Shown: positions 10,201 through 23,800 of the stretch, piece by piece
Layout: each line of letters begins with the position of its first letter
How positions within the stretch are numbered: the stretch's first letter is position 1
NCBI GenBank assembly: GCA_963921425.1
Contig: OY992836.1
Coordinates: forward strand, 19,485,614-19,549,613
Direction: 5' to 3'
From: Dryas octopetala
Taxonomy: Eukaryota > Streptophyta > Magnoliopsida > Rosales > Rosaceae
DNA length: 64,000 bases
Translations under genes and position numbers: made by a program
The notes under the pieces: model-generated
What the model was told of the DNA's origin: nothing
Databases searched by the model: none
What the model saw: only the letters and a program-made list of their open reading frames with translations

Positions 10201-13200
10201 ATGTCTGCATTGGATCCTTTTGATTCGTTTCTCTTCTCTCTCAGCAGAACGTTTTGTAGCCCCCTCGCAGTTTTCATCCAGCTCCAGGTTTGCTTCCTCT
10301 CTTTTTTTTTTTTTTTTTTTTTGTTGAGATTTTTGCGTCTGTTCAGATCCAGGTCTTTTTGGCTGCCGAGAAATTTCACGACTAGAAAATCTTGTTTCTT
10401 TGTGTTTTATGCGTTCGTGTCTCGAATTGGCTAAATTGCTTGATACAATCATACAATTCAAATTCAGGTCCTAAATTTAGGCTAAAATTGTGAAATTCGC
10501 AAATTCAAATTTTAAATTGGATTGTTGCCAAAAAAATAAATTAAAATTTATTTATTTGTCTATAACACGGGATATTATATTGTAATAGACAATTAAGCTC
10601 AGATTCTGACCAGGCACTACATGAGGTGTAATTCTTTATTTTCTGTGTGAAATCCGTACTTCGTTGCATATTAGAGGTCAAATATTTAATTTTAGGTCAT
10701 AATCATTGGTAGTTTGATGTTAATCTGTTTTTCCTATATTGATAATGTGTTTGCAATTTCATGAATAGGTTTCCTGTAGACCCGTTTAGTCATGTTTTCA
10801 CTTTTTTGTTTCTGTTTTTTGGAGAGAGAGGAAGAGAGCAGAGGTGAGAGAGGAGAAAATACTTTCGAATGATTTTTAAACTATAAATTAATGACTTCTT
10901 AAATGATTCTTTGTGTTTTTTATTTTAATTTTATATGTCTTCATTCCTTTGTTCCCCACCTCCCTTGTCTCTCTTCTCCCTCTCCTTTCTCTTTATTTAA
11001 AAAAAAAATGGCTAAGAAACTCTTAGTTTTTTTCTTTTCATGGATTTCCTTCTTTTTTGGCATATGTATAGATAAAGTGTTAGAAAAGTATCCGCTGGCT
11101 GGCAGCTTCTCATGCCGAAAGTCGACTTATATTACAACTACATTTTTCAATAGCTTAGGTGATTCTGTATTTTAATTTCTAATTGAAAGATTAGTTTCTT
11201 TATAGGAAGTGTAAATTACACTTCTCTGAGATTTGGAAGTTCAAGATATTCATATTATTAGACTAAAATAGTTGGCAATATTTTCTTTTGGTTGGTTACC
11301 AGTGGTTGCTCATTGTTCCCATTTCATTGTTTTTATTTCTTGGGTCCTTTGATGTTGTGGTGTGACTATACATATCTAATTTCTTTATTTGTGGTGTAGG
11401 GATGTTTCATCTGTTTGACTCTTGCTTTTGGGTGGGCTTGTGCAGCTTATGTCAGGTACTTGAATGAATATTTTGGCTCCAGTGTAGTATGAACCACTGG
11501 AATGACCTCTATGGCTTATTCAATGCTGAACTTCCATTTTTTGTTTGGTATTCAAGATTTTTTTGTTTTTGTCTGTTTTTCCCCTCAGGAATAGAGAGAT
11601 TAAACGAATGAAGGATAGCATGCAACGTGGGAATAGCTTTGCTTTCCTTTGCCATGATATCAATGAACTTGAACACTCAAATCAAGTCAAACTTGCAAGA
11701 GTATCAGTTGTTATGCCTTTAAAGGGATTTGGAGAACACAATTTACATAATTGGACAAGTCAGGTGAGAAGGACGCTTCCATTCCTGTCAATAGATTGTG
11801 TTTTTGTTAATATTAAGTTACTTTCTGAATGATTAGATTATCAGATGAAGTGTTTCAAATTCTCTTTAAAGCTGGTGGCCAGCCGTTTGAACCTTTTCAA
11901 AATTTTGAGTTAAAATCCATGTGCAAGTTGATTCACCAATTCCAAATATTTGTATGATCTAACTGTTTATGGTTTTGCTTCATTAATGAACACAGGTCAC
12001 ATCTCTCTATGGTGGTCCTTTAGAATTTCTTTTTGTGGTGGAAAGTACAGACGACCCTGCTTACCGTGCTGTATCGATGTTATTATCAGATCTTAAGGTA
12101 TATATAACTTCAGAAAAATCATGATTTTTTGTTTTAAATATGAAATCTCTTGATATTCTGAAAAAGAAAATATCTAGGATAAAGTTATGTAACATGTGCT
12201 TGGAAGGATGACTTTTCTTCATCTGGATATTTTTGAAAGTGCTGTTTTGAAACTAAACCATTCTTACTCAGTATCCTTATGTTTGCATGCATGCCTATAT
12301 GATATGTCTAACTGCTTTACTCATTTTACCATGGTTCCTTTACAGGATGAGGTTGATGCTAAGGTTATTGTAGCTGGTCTTTCAACAACCTGTAGTCAGA
12401 AAATTCACAATCAATTGGTATGTATTTATTGTACCAAATGATGCATGCTTTGATAGGGCAAGTGCAAAGGTCTAATAAAATTAATGTTTTATCTTCTCCT
12501 GTCAGAATGTATTTATAATTCTCCTTTATGCTGAAGTGCTTTTGTTTTGGAATTAGATTATACAGGAATATAAATTTGTTTATCACTCTTGTGTGTTATA
12601 TGTTTAGACTAGGTACCGGATCAGACTGATTATTGTGTAGCGTTTCCTTTGAGGATTCATGTAGAAGGAAAATGAAAGCTGAACTTACAAACAGATAGGG
12701 AAATTTGAGCTTGAGGCTTATTACCTATTCTTGTTCAAACTTTCTGCCTACGTGGTTTGAACTTTGAAGCATGTGATTCTCTTGTGCCCAATCATGTTAA
12801 TTAATAGATAGTAATATCTTTTTGCAGGTTGGGGTGGAGAAAATGCACAAAGACAGCAAGTATGTATTATTTTTGGATGATGATGTTAGGCTTCACCCTG
12901 GGTCAATTGGAGCCCTAACTGCTGAGATGGAGAAAAATCCTGACGTATGATCTTTGTATGCTGACACTATATTATAACCTATCTTATACTTCTCTTTTTT
13001 GGACATTTATTGTTTTGGTTCATGTGGTTGTGTTAGCTGTGGATTCTCTTATGGGGTTAATTCTGTTGGAAATTATTTGCAGATATTTATTCAAACTGGA
13101 TACCCTCTTGATTTACCTTCGGGAAGCTTAGGGAGTTACTGCATTTATGAATATCATATGGTATGGCACCATCGACTACCTGTGCTCCAAATTTTTTCAT

Positions 13201-15643
13201 ATACAATAGTACAAGTATCTATACTTTGAGTACAAGTATCTATACTTTGAAGTTTGAAGTTATTTCTTGTATTTTATCTTTAAGCTTCCTCCACTTTATC
13301 CCAATTATAGTCCGACTCATAGATTTCTGGAATTTTTTTTGTCTACAGCCTTGCTCAATGGGCTTTGCTACTGGTGGAAGGACATTCTTTCTGTGGGGAG
13401 GGTGCATGATGGCAAGTATCAGTTACCTTCTTTAATTCATGCATGCACTAAATAGAGATGTTGTTTAACTGTTGTAGATGATTTGCAGATGCATGCAGAT
13501 GATTTTAGACTTGATCGCTATGGTGTGGTCTCAGGACTTCGAGACGGTGGTTACTCTGATGATATGACTCTTGCAGCTATTGCTGGTAATATACTCATTG
13601 ATGTTTTCTATGCAATCTGATTGAGTAGGTGTAGACACATTGATCTTGTCACCTTGCATTATACCATCATTGGTCGCTCTCCCGGGGTTTCAATATTCTT
13701 TAAGTTGAAACCTAGGTTTCCTTGCCCTCACCTTCATCTTCGACCTCTGGTGGTCTGCTTGATTACGTGATATGTAAATATCCTCCCAAGCTAGACCATA
13801 TCTGGTGCATACTATTTGCTTTTGCTTGTTAAAATGTTAAATATGTGATCTTCCAGTACCCTTTTTTACCTATTTTGGTTGGGGAACAAGCTTTTACAAG
13901 GGGAGGGGAGACATCACATCATGGCTTTCTCCATGATTTTTGTTCAGTATGTTTAAAGTAGTTATGCATTATTGCTGATATTATTCTCTATTTACAGGGG
14001 CTCATAAGAGGCTCATCACATCACCTCCAGTTGCCGTATTTCCTCATCCCCTTGCAAGTGATCTTAGTTTTTCAAGGTTTGTAATGCAAACTTATTTAAA
14101 TCCAAAACTGCCATACTTCATGCTTAAATCTTTTGACTTCTCATGTAGGTATTGGAATTACTTGAGGAAGCAGACATTTGTATTGGAATCATATACTACA
14201 ACGGTTAATTGGATTATGAACCGTGCATTGTTTACTACCCACTGCTATCTCTCATGGGGATTTGTAACACCATACTTAATGACCTTGGTTCATATCACAG
14301 CAGCCCTACGAATGTATATAAAGGGGTATTCAATTGAAGAAACAACCTTCACTTTTGGTGGTGAGCACTCTACTTTTTCCTTTTAGTTTAGGTTAGTCAT
14401 GTTGATTTAGAACAAACCTGTGTGGAAAATGAGTATGCGAGATAAGGTTTGATCTTCATGTCAAATACATGCATCTTCTGTTTTCACCATTTATTTTCTC
14501 AACTCCGGAATTATAAGTTCAAGCTTGAGACATGCACCATAAATTTGAATTCTTTTTCTTATGCAACAATATATGTAGTCCTGACCATTCCAACCACTTT
14601 TTTCCCAGGGTTGAAACTGGTAGCCTGCCTAGCTGTATGCACATTTACAGAACTTCTTTCAATGTGGAACTTGACAAGGATAGAAGTTCATCTATGCAAC
14701 ATGTTATCACCAGAGGCACCTAAACTCTCACTTGCTACTTACAACTGGGGTCTTGTAAGTAACCCATCCCTCTCTCTCTATACAGTGGATTGAATGGCAT
14801 CTATTATTGTAAAGTTTCACCATTTAACTCCTGTTTTATAGAAAAACTTTAACCAGTACTCGTTGTAGTAATTGTTGTTAGCAAGTGGAATATCTTTTTG
14901 ACCTGTGAGTGACTGGATGTAAATAGTTGGATTCAGATGTTTGAGAGACTAAAAACATATAGGTAGTCTCGCCACCACTAGATCAGAGGTTTTGAATTCA
15001 GACCTCTTGCAATCAGAGATCTGATAGCAAGCTAACACACTAATTAAACAAAGAAGACACAACTAAGCTAAGTGAACTACTCTAAGGTTTTGTTTGGAAA
15101 TACCATAGAAGCAGCAGATATTTGTAAAAGCCGAATTTTATATATAAATATCAAAACTTCACTTTACAGTTGGAGCTGGGACATGTTGTTGATGGCTAAT
15201 GAGTACTCTCTAATGTGCATGTACTGGTTTTGAATTGGGCAGGTATTTATTGCACTTCTAGTAGATAATTTTTTATACCCCATCTCTGCCATGCGCTCTC
15301 ATTTTACTCAGTCTATAAATTGGTCTGGTATCCGATATCACTTAAAGGATGGGAAGATATTCAAGGTATGCTGGCTAAACCCTCTCTTTTTAACTTCAAG
15401 AACTTCAGTTTGTCCACTATATGAAAAAAAAAAAAAAAGTAAAAAATATTCAGTTGTTTCTTCTGAATTGTTTTTGATATGTTTTCACCGAAGATTGAAC
15501 GAAGCAAGGATATGGGTCCTGTATATACGGATTTGGGAGGAAAGCATTTAGGGAAGAAAGGAGCTCCTCCTAAATTGTCATTCCTCAGCTCCTTGGCCAG
15601 AACTGTGGCACAGTGGCGTCAGCCGAAGAAATATGATATCTAG
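10201..15643 (+). CDS. GCS: Ceramide glucosyltransferase (glucosylceramide synthase, GT21)
   Basis: Transfers glucose from UDP-glucose to ceramide to make glucosylceramide in the ER/Golgi. Fourteen coding exons give a 518-residue protein: 10201-10287, 11400-11455, 11589-11763, 11996-12097, 12346-12417, 12828-12944, 13083-13160, 13349-13411, 13489-13585, 13998-14076, 14149-14360, 14609-14754, 15243-15365, 15494-15643. All junction phases join cleanly. There is an N-terminal membrane segment (about 25-46), the glycosyltransferase-2 fold with VVMPLKG, ESTDDP (122-127), LDDDV (180-184) and GLRDGGYSDD (266-275) as the acidic catalytic motifs, then a SRYWNYLRKQ segment at about 308 where the family's (Q/R)xxRW-type motif is expected, and C-terminal membrane segments. 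The protein ends in a basic tail. Intron 8 (13412-13488) begins GC instead of GT. Length matches plant orthologues. Confidence 0.93.
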
Positions 15644-16460
15644 AAATGTGTTTAGTGAAACATCTTATGATCACTTTGCCCAGCTTCAAGATCGGATGGG
15701 CGACGAGAGTGGTGGAAGAAAATTTGGTTGGGGTTGGATTGATTGCTTGGCCATTCATTATTGATTGATTAAAGTGTTTTAGAAATTTTTGTTCCATTTT
15801 TTACTCTCCATTCAATCCATTTGATTCTTTGACCCCAACCCACCCTTGGCTGGGTTGACTTGTAATTTGCAATCTCATTCTTTTTTTTTACTTTCTTAGT
15901 TCTGTAACTTAAATTCTTCTACAGTTGAGATTCAAATGATAGCCAGTGGAGATGTGATATTCCTATGGTCTTAAAGTCTTACCACGATATCTTGCCTCAA
16001 TTACAGATTTGTTAATTTGAACCTTTTGCTCATCTTTTAGCAGCAGAATACAAAGCATGTGCATTTTGTATGTGAAACCTTCCAATAACTACGTTTTTAT
16101 TTTTGTTACATTGAAAAAGATGTTACTCTTGAACTATACTAATCCTAACCAATTTTTCCACCCTCCATTATTTGGGCTAACTCGAAACTGATCAGAGAAA
16201 CACTGTATTTCCAAGTAATGTAGCGGATACAAATCTAAAATGTTATCGGGGAGCTTGCAATGAGAATTCTTTAGGAAGAACATGTCATTAGATGACAAAC
16301 CAAATCCATTAACGAACAGGTGATAAATGCAATACTGAAACTGACTAGAAAATGAGTGTCTACAGAAACAATGCTGCACTTAGACAAAAATGCAAAAAGA
16401 AGAATAGGAATCTCAGACTACATTCTCCCACTGATTATACAAACTAATGACTCTAATTGG
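15644..16460. other. Convergent 3' regions of GCS and the cytochrome b5-like gene
   Basis: About 800 bp between two stop codons facing each other; likely both 3' UTRs. No independent gene seen. Confidence 0.6.
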
Positions 16461-17707
16461 TCACAGCTCCAGATATCCAATGTAAAAGTCGTCGATTATG
16501 TCAAAGACTCGGGTACCATGTTGTGGCCTACCACATGAAAAGTGAAGATCAATAAGAAAATGTCAAGATCATCATTGCCATAACCTTGAAATGCAATAAA
16601 ATGCGCTAATATACATCAATAATTAGTAAAGATAACAGAAAGAAAAAGTCACAACTCATTATGTATGTCAATACCAAAAGCATACTTTGGGATCCAAAGC
16701 ACGAGAGAAGTCAAAGTAGGGGTTCATTTTACATGTCTGTAGTGCTATCTTAAGAGAGAAGCAATCTATATCAATTCCCAATTGACCAGTATCTTGTCTG
16801 GGTTTCATTTTCATACAGCCAAGACACCCAGTATAAAGCTTTCTGACTTAAACATAAGTAGTTGATCCCAGTGACTTACATTAACTACTACACAGCCAGT
16901 GAAAACTTTGATCATTAAAAGATCAGTTGAAGAGACATCGTCATCAAAATTTATGGAAGCAACAATGAGTGGAGAAACATAATGCTCTTCTAATTATTTC
17001 CAAATGAGTAATGAAAAGGAAACCATTCAGTCACAAGGAGCACTTACCCATAGAACCCTTCAGTTGAATCATCCCCAGCATGTGCTAGGATGGCATCGCC
17101 GCCTGGGTGCTCCTCTACATATGAGGTAACATCATATACCTACCAAGTTTTTTTGTTTACACAAGGAATATACAAGTGTGAATACACAAGATACACAAGA
17201 GACTTAGAGACCTGAACCAACTGAAAAAATCATGATGTTACATTGTTACCTTGTCTTTGAGAATTATCCAACAATCAGTTCTCTTATTATGCAAAGAGAC
17301 TTCAGCTTTAGTGTATCTTTTGGCTGTCTAAAGAAAACAGGTCATTTAAAACATGTCTCAGCTTTAGTAGTCTAAAATAACATAAGCACTTCCTTAAAAA
17401 TTCATTGGTATTTCCAAAAAAAAAAAGGGGTTATTAATAATTAACATACCTTCTGATCTTTAGTATTTGACTGAACTCTTTTGGTACGCCCTGCACCCAA
17501 AGAGATCTTCTGTTTTATAAACCAATTCGAAACAGATTTATTTGTCAAGGTTCAAACTTTTTAACTTCTGCAAACCTAGTAAATTTTTTTCCTTTAAGAA
17601 TGACATCAAAGAAAAAAAGAGAAAATACCAGATTTTGAGTCACGTGAGATGAAGATGAAGATTCCCAGAACGATGCCCAGAACCAATACCGCCCCAATTA
17701 TCAACAT
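16461..17707 (-). CDS. CB5LP: Membrane-anchored cytochrome b5-like protein
   Basis: Five coding exons on the minus strand, in transcript order 17629-17707, 17450-17490, 17250-17327, 17048-17139, 16461-16527, encoding 118 residues. Residues 2-21 form a single hydrophobic N-terminal anchor, followed by a short basic linker and a cytochrome b5 heme domain: YTKAEVSLHNK, the axial-histidine motif HPGGD (His77), and a second histidine in GPQHGTR (His100). The fold suggests electron transfer at a membrane surface; no partner is shown. Unlike canonical plant cytochrome b5, which is tail-anchored, the anchor is N-terminal, as in the Arabidopsis CB5-like protein. I chose the acceptor at 17491-17493 for exon 2 because it keeps frame with the GT donor at 17628; the more pyrimidine-preceded AG at 17510-17511 would break the frame. 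A 5' UTR intron is likely (acceptor near 17748, donor near 18065). Confidence 0.87.
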
Positions 17708-18613
17708 ATCTCAAGCTGAGCTCCTTAGACTGCTCAATCAGAATTCTAAAACAAACAAACAAACAAACGAAACCAATTAGAAATGTGACAAATTTTACAT
17801 AATGCTCGAGCTCCTTGTATTATCAAATCCAAGAGTCCTGGAAAGAAGTAGAATAGTAGATAAACATAAACAAAGAAACATAAGCCAGGCATTGTTTGAG
17901 CTAGCATTTTTGAAACCAAACGGTTGACTAGGTAGTTAAGCGCAAACAGTGACTGAGAAAACAACTGGGTTTGTGTTTCTATGGGTCATGTCGTCATCAA
18001 AATGTGTTTTCAAAGTTTTCAGATTTGACCCAAAAACCAATTAGTAGAGATAGAGAGAGATAGACCTGCGGTTTTAAGGAATGTGTTTGTGGGTTTTCCG
18101 GCGACGGTGACGGAGAGCTCGAATGGCGGACTCGCTCCCAGAGATCTTAGACTTACACAGACTGTATGTGGTGTGATCGTGTGGCCCGTGAAGTGAGGCG
18201 GAGGTTGATGAACTTGGGAGCTGGAACTTGGGAGGGTCCATATCATATGATAATGTTGCAATATGGACCTAATGGGCCTCATTGGGCTCCGAGCAAGTGG
18301 CCCAAATTCAAACAAGGTGGAAGTGGTTTTTTTGCCGGACAAAAACAAAACAAGATGTAAGTTTGAACAAAATGATTTGGGTAGAAATGACATGAGCATT
18401 AGCCACTAGTACTAGATGCAGTAACTACACCTATGTTTAGTGACAATATGTTAGGGCCTAAACAAAATTTTGACAATGTTTTGCATATTAATTCGTTATC
18501 TTTAACTTTTTTATTCAACGGAAGAGGAGAACGAGAGTCGAACTTTTGTCATAGGTGCATGTAAATCATTCTAAAACTATGGTAAATGCCGCAACAACAA
18601 CCAAAAGCTATAC
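17708..18613. promoter_or_regulatory. 5' UTR, leader intron and promoter of the cytochrome b5-like gene
   Basis: On the minus strand a plausible leader exon ends near 18066 (ACCGCAG before GTCTATC) and joins a plausible acceptor near 17748. Beyond 18150 the sequence is promoter-like. The 126-codon minus-strand open frame at 18019-18399 crosses this leader and shows no family similarity. Nothing else is seen between 18400 and 18613. Confidence 0.5.
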
Positions 18614-19316
18614 ATATAGTAGCGGCCAATCTTTGTGTGCCTACATTACAAATAACTATATATAGGAAGTGGCATGGGATTAGATTACTTAGCCTAGAAG
18701 TCAAAGTGAGCTTGTCTCAGTTCAATCAACATGATGGTTCCAAAGAAGATTACATAAAGGCCCTGTGTGTGTGTACCCTAAAGCCTAAACAACCCAACAC
18801 TGTACCATTAATTAAGTGCAGATCAGGCTGAAACCCACACTAGAGTTCACACCACAAACTTCTTACTTCTATGCAAATTGCAAATTGCAAACTGCAAGGC
18901 TTGTCTGTGCTTTACTGACTATCATAGTCCATAGAAAGTCTGTCATACTCTAAATTTTCCTCCACCAAAAGCCACAATACCTTATAATTAGCACAAAGTT
19001 CTTCTACAGGAATAGAATAAAGTTGCAAAGTGCATACAAAGAATCAATCTCCCTACAAGCCTACATACAACTTTTCCTCTTAACCCATCTCCTTTTTTCC
19101 ATCTTTCTCTGCTCCAATCCCTTGAAAACAAACACAAACATTTTCCTTCCCAAGTTCCCAACAAAGAAAGAAATTCACAACAGCAATAATATATGGGTTG
19201 CTTCAGTTCTCGCAGTTCCAAATCCAAAACCTCATCTTCCATGAAAACAGTGACACCGGCCACCCAATGAAAGTGCTGCTCAGCAATACCAAGAACCCAA
19301 AAATCTCCGGCAACAA
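18614..19316 (+). pseudogene. Truncated 5' duplicate of the ERD7-like gene
   Basis: This segment is homologous, with small indels, to 33616-34302, covering about 570 bp of upstream sequence and the first 39 codons of the intact ERD7-like gene. The start codon is at 19193. The frame begins MGCFSSRSSKSK, as in the intact copy except at residue 6, then an indel-rich stretch gives a stop at 19268-19270 after 25 codons. Homology ends at 19316 and the remaining gene is absent. AT-rich sequence and a Copia element follow. Because the promoter-like region was copied too, it may still be transcribed. Confidence 0.88.
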
Positions 19317-19460
19317 GTATATATACATATATATGATACATTGATTTAACAGAGAATATATAGCATGCATGTATATTGCAAGCTATTAGTTTCCATTGAC
19401 CACCTATATTGCATGCATGTATATACATATGATACATTGATTTAACAGAGAATATATATA
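19317..19460 (+). repeat. AT-rich spacer with a short direct repeat
   Basis: A 28-base unit beginning GATACATTGATTTAAC occurs at about 19335 and again at about 19430, separated by TGCATGCATGTATAT-type sequence that is also repeated. The Copia insertion lies at the end of the second copy. Confidence 0.7.
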
Positions 19461-20040
19461 TGTAAGATGCTCATGGACATTAGGCCTTGTTCTACTAGGA
19501 TTCAACTAATTGTTTTACTTAAGCAGCAAGTAATAAGGAGATTAACTAAACCATTACATAACCAGTCCACATAAGGATGGAATCCTAAACCAATATGGAC
19601 TAGGATTACTTGGATACCAATGCTATATGTTGTATACTAAGCATAACTAAATAAGTCTTTATATAGGAGTCTAATTAGGATTGAGAGAGAGGTACCTTAG
19701 TGGGAGGACACTCGGGATCTCAAGACACTATATAAAGCATAGGTCCCCTGCCACACAATTACTTGAGCTATTCATTCACTGCCCCATCTCGTGTGAAGTT
19801 CTGAAGCATTGTGCTGGCTGGAAGACTTGTGCATTGTGACTTATCATCGAGCAACTGGTGTGCATCTGGACTGCTAGTCAAATACCTGCAAAACAGACAT
19901 GGCATCATCAGGTATGTGTTGCTGCGTGATTACCTGTTATGACAGCATGATTATTTCATAAAATGCAGAACATATACATATATATATTTGATTTGTGCTT
20001 ATGAGTTGTGTATGCTAAAAGATGTATAAAGAAACTTACA
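19461..20040 (+). repeat. 5' LTR of the Copia element
   Basis: 580 bp, TG...CA. A CTATATAAAGC TATA-like box lies at 19729-19739, a likely U3/R promoter site. Identical by eye to the 3' LTR. Confidence 0.95.
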
Positions 20041-20822
20041 TGTGGTATCAGAGCTAATTATACACAGATACAAATCTTTCTAGTTATTGTTTCAGTTTAA
20101 GAAAATCGAGTTGTAATTATATCTGAAGTTGTTTACAAACCTTCATATACCAACTACCTAATTCATAATGAATATTTGTTTATCGTTTTGATCCTGGAAA
20201 AGCACATGAATTCTGCACTTGATTTACAATTTGAGTTTTCACCTTATTCTATCATTACTTGTTGGTAACTTGCTTGTTCACCAAAATTAGTTTATGCACC
20301 AATTGTAATTCAGTATATGTATTAAGGTTAGACTAGGGTAAGGTGTTCAGTATAAATTTAATCCGCTGCATGATTGAAGTTGAAACTTCATTAATATATT
20401 TGGTATTAAGTTCAGTTTTTATTATGCAGAAATAACAAATCCTTCTGCATAATAATCACTGAAACCAAAATAGACAGATTTCGACATCATAAAGAATGAA
20501 GTCTAATATTTTAGGTTTTTGTTGGCTCTCTTTACAAGAGATCAGGCCCTCTGAACACTTAAGATATAGAATTCATATACAGGTTGCAAGTCCACTTATA
20601 AAAATCAGTCCTTCTTGTAATTGCTAATTCTGCTAAACAAACTGCAGAAGGAGTTTTAGAACAAGAAATATTATGAGGGAATGCAACATCATATTATTTT
20701 TCATTGTGTAAAACAGCACAAATTTGTTTTTATGCAGTGAAAAATATCTGAAGTTTTGGGGTATATTACTAATATATCTATTAAGTTTCAACATTATTCT
20801 TATTGTTTATTCATCAGCATCC

Positions 20823-23800
20823 ATGAGTTTCGCAAGCATTGAACCTCTGAATGGTCACAATTTCAAAAAGTGGAAGCAAGACATTGAAATTGTGCTGGGC
20901 TTGAATGATCTGGATTTAGCATTAAGAGAAGACAAACCAACTGCAATAACAGCTGCAAGTACTAGGGATGAAAAGGCTAAGGTTGAGAAATGGGAAAAGG
21001 CCAACAGAATGGCACTTCTGATTATGAAAAGAAACATGGCAGACATTGTAAAGGGAGGAATTGAGGACAATGACTCTGCTAAAGCCTATCTTGAGTCCAT
21101 CAGTGAGAAATACAAAGAGTCCGAAAAGGCTGAAACCAGTAACCTCATGGCTGCATTGACTAACAAGAAATATGATGGCAGGGGAAGTGTGAGAGAGTAT
21201 GTGATGTCCTTGATTGATATTGCAGCCAAACTGAAGGCATTAAAGATACCAATAGCTGATGAGTTTCTGGTCCATCAGGTTTTGATGTCACTGCCACAGC
21301 AGTATGAATACCTCAGTGACATCTACAGTGCTTTACAGGAAAAATGGACACTCAATGAGCTTATTGGTATGTGTGTCAAAGCTGAGGAAAAATACAAGAA
21401 GGGTAAGGCAGTAGCTGAAGTGAATTTCGTGCATAAGGAAAATAATGGGAAGAAAGGATTTAAGAACAAGAAGCAATTTTCGAAACCAAGAGGAACAATT
21501 GATGGGGCTGGCAGCTCCAAACCAATTTCAGATAGCCTAAAGGCAGTGAAAACCACTAAGTTTAAGTGTTTTCACTGCCACAAACCTGGCCATTTTAAGA
21601 AAGATTGCATGAAGTGGAAAGCATGGATGATAAAGAAAGGTAATTTCCATTGCTTTTATCTCGAAGTTAACTTAGTTGATTCTTCCCTTAATTCTTGGTG
21701 GATTGATACAGGATCACCCATCCATATTGCAAATTCTTTGCAGGGTATCACAAGAAGGAGGACACCAAGGAGGGATGAAGTTAACATTCGAGTAGGAAAT
21801 GGGATGCAAGTTGCAGTCAAGGCCATAGGAGCTGTCAGCATTAGTTTAGGAACAGGCTTTGTCTTAGTTTTAGATGAAGTTTTTGTAATCCCATCATTAA
21901 GTAGGAATTTGGTTTCAGTTGTTCAACTTGTTAGGAAGAATTATGATTTTATTATCAATAAAAGTGGCTTGCAATTGTTTTTAAATTCTTCTTTGGTTGG
22001 TAATGCTGCTCTTATCAATGATCACTGGAAATTGGTATGTTCTGAAACTAACATACACAATGAAATGCATGAAGTAAATGTATTGACAATGAATAAAAGG
22101 TCCAGAACAAATGAAAACTCATCAGTCTTATGGCATAAGAGGCTCGGTCATATTTCTAAAGTAAGAATGCAGGTTATGATTAAAGAAAACATCATTCCCA
22201 ACCTTGATTTCTCAGATTTTGCAGAATGCATAGAATGCATAAAAGGGAAAACAACAATGACCAGAAGGATAGGAGCAAATAGAAGCAGTGAGTTGTTAGA
22301 AATTGTTCACACTGATATCTGTGGACCCTTTTCGATTCAGACCATATGCAAGAATTCCTATTTTATTCTTTTTATAGATGACTTTTCCAGGTTTTGCAGT
22401 GTGTATCTCATCTCTGAGAAATCACAGTCACTTGAAGCTTTTAAAATATTTAGAACAGAGGCTGAGAAACAACTTGGAAAGCAAATAAAGATTGTGAGAT
22501 CTGACAGGGGAGGAGAGTTTTATGGGAAATACACTGAGGCTGGACAACACATGGGGCCATTTGCCTTGTACCTGCAGCAACATGGCATAAAAGCCCAATA
22601 CACCACACCAGGAACTCCACAGCAAAATGGAGTGGCTGAAAGAAGAAATAGAACCCTTATGGAAATGGTTAGGTCGATGATGTGCAACACTGGATTACCT
22701 AGTTTCCTATGGGGGGAAGCCTTAAAGACAGCTAACTACATATCTAATAGGGCACCGAGTAAAGTGTTAGACAAGACCCCTTTTGAGCTTTGGACAGGGA
22801 GAAAACCAGGGCTACTACACCTTCGGGTTTGGGGCTGCAAGGCAGAAGCAAAGTTATACAACCCAAATGAAAAGAAATTGGACCCCAAAACCACAAGCTG
22901 CTATTTCATTGGCTATCCAGACAAATCAAAGGGTTACAGATTTTATTGTCCATCCAAAAGCACTAGAATTGTTGAAACTAGCATTGCCAAATTCATAGAT
23001 GAAAATGCCACATCTAATGTTGCTGCAATAGAAGAGTTTGATATGGATAAATTTTATGGTGACAGCAATTTAGAGAAAAACCATGCAGACTTGATTTATT
23101 CATTTTCGGATAAAGTGAATACAGCACCAGAAGACCAAATAAATGACAACCTGCCAGCAGAGCCTATAGTTGAGGAAATTTACAATGAAGTTCATGACCA
23201 TATCGACATGCAACATAATGACAATCAAGCTGAGACACAAAATGAGGAAGTACCTAGAAGACAATCCACAAGACAAAGAAGACCAGCAATATCAAGTGAT
23301 GAGTATGTGCTCTATTTGCAGGAGGTTGAGTTTGACATAGGAGAAGACACCGATCCAAGAAATTTTTCACAAGCCATGAACAACAAAAATTCTGAAAAAT
23401 GGCAGATAGCAATGAATGCAGAGATAGAGTCTATGTATGCAAATGGCGTGTGGGAACTCACTGAAGTACCTCAAGGTTTCAGAATGATAGGTTGTAAATG
23501 GATTTATAAGACCAAGAAGAATCCAGATGGAAGTATAGAGAGATATAAGGCTAGGCTAGTTGCAAAGGGTTTCACTCAAAAGGAAGGAATTGACTACAAT
23601 GAGACATTCTCTCCAGTCTCTAGTAAAGATGCTTTTAGGACAATTATGGCTCTTGTTGCACATTTTGACATGGAATTACATCAAATGGATGTCAAGACTG
23701 CTTTTCTTAATGGGGAATTGGAAGAAGAGATATACATGGCTCAACCAGAAGGATTTATAAAGGAAGGTGATGAACATTTAGCTTGCAGGTTAAGGAAGTC

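Noticed and set aside
9776..10461. Open frames on both strands around the GCS leader
   Set aside because: They translate CT/GA microsatellites and the first GCS intron; composition is low-complexity.
18019..18399. 126-codon minus-strand open frame
   Set aside because: Crosses the leader exon and promoter of the cytochrome b5-like gene and shows no domain.
20724..20822. Upstream in-frame ATG for the Copia polyprotein
   Set aside because: Would add a hydrophobic 33-residue leader not typical of gag; the ATG at 20823 begins a normal gag N-terminus.
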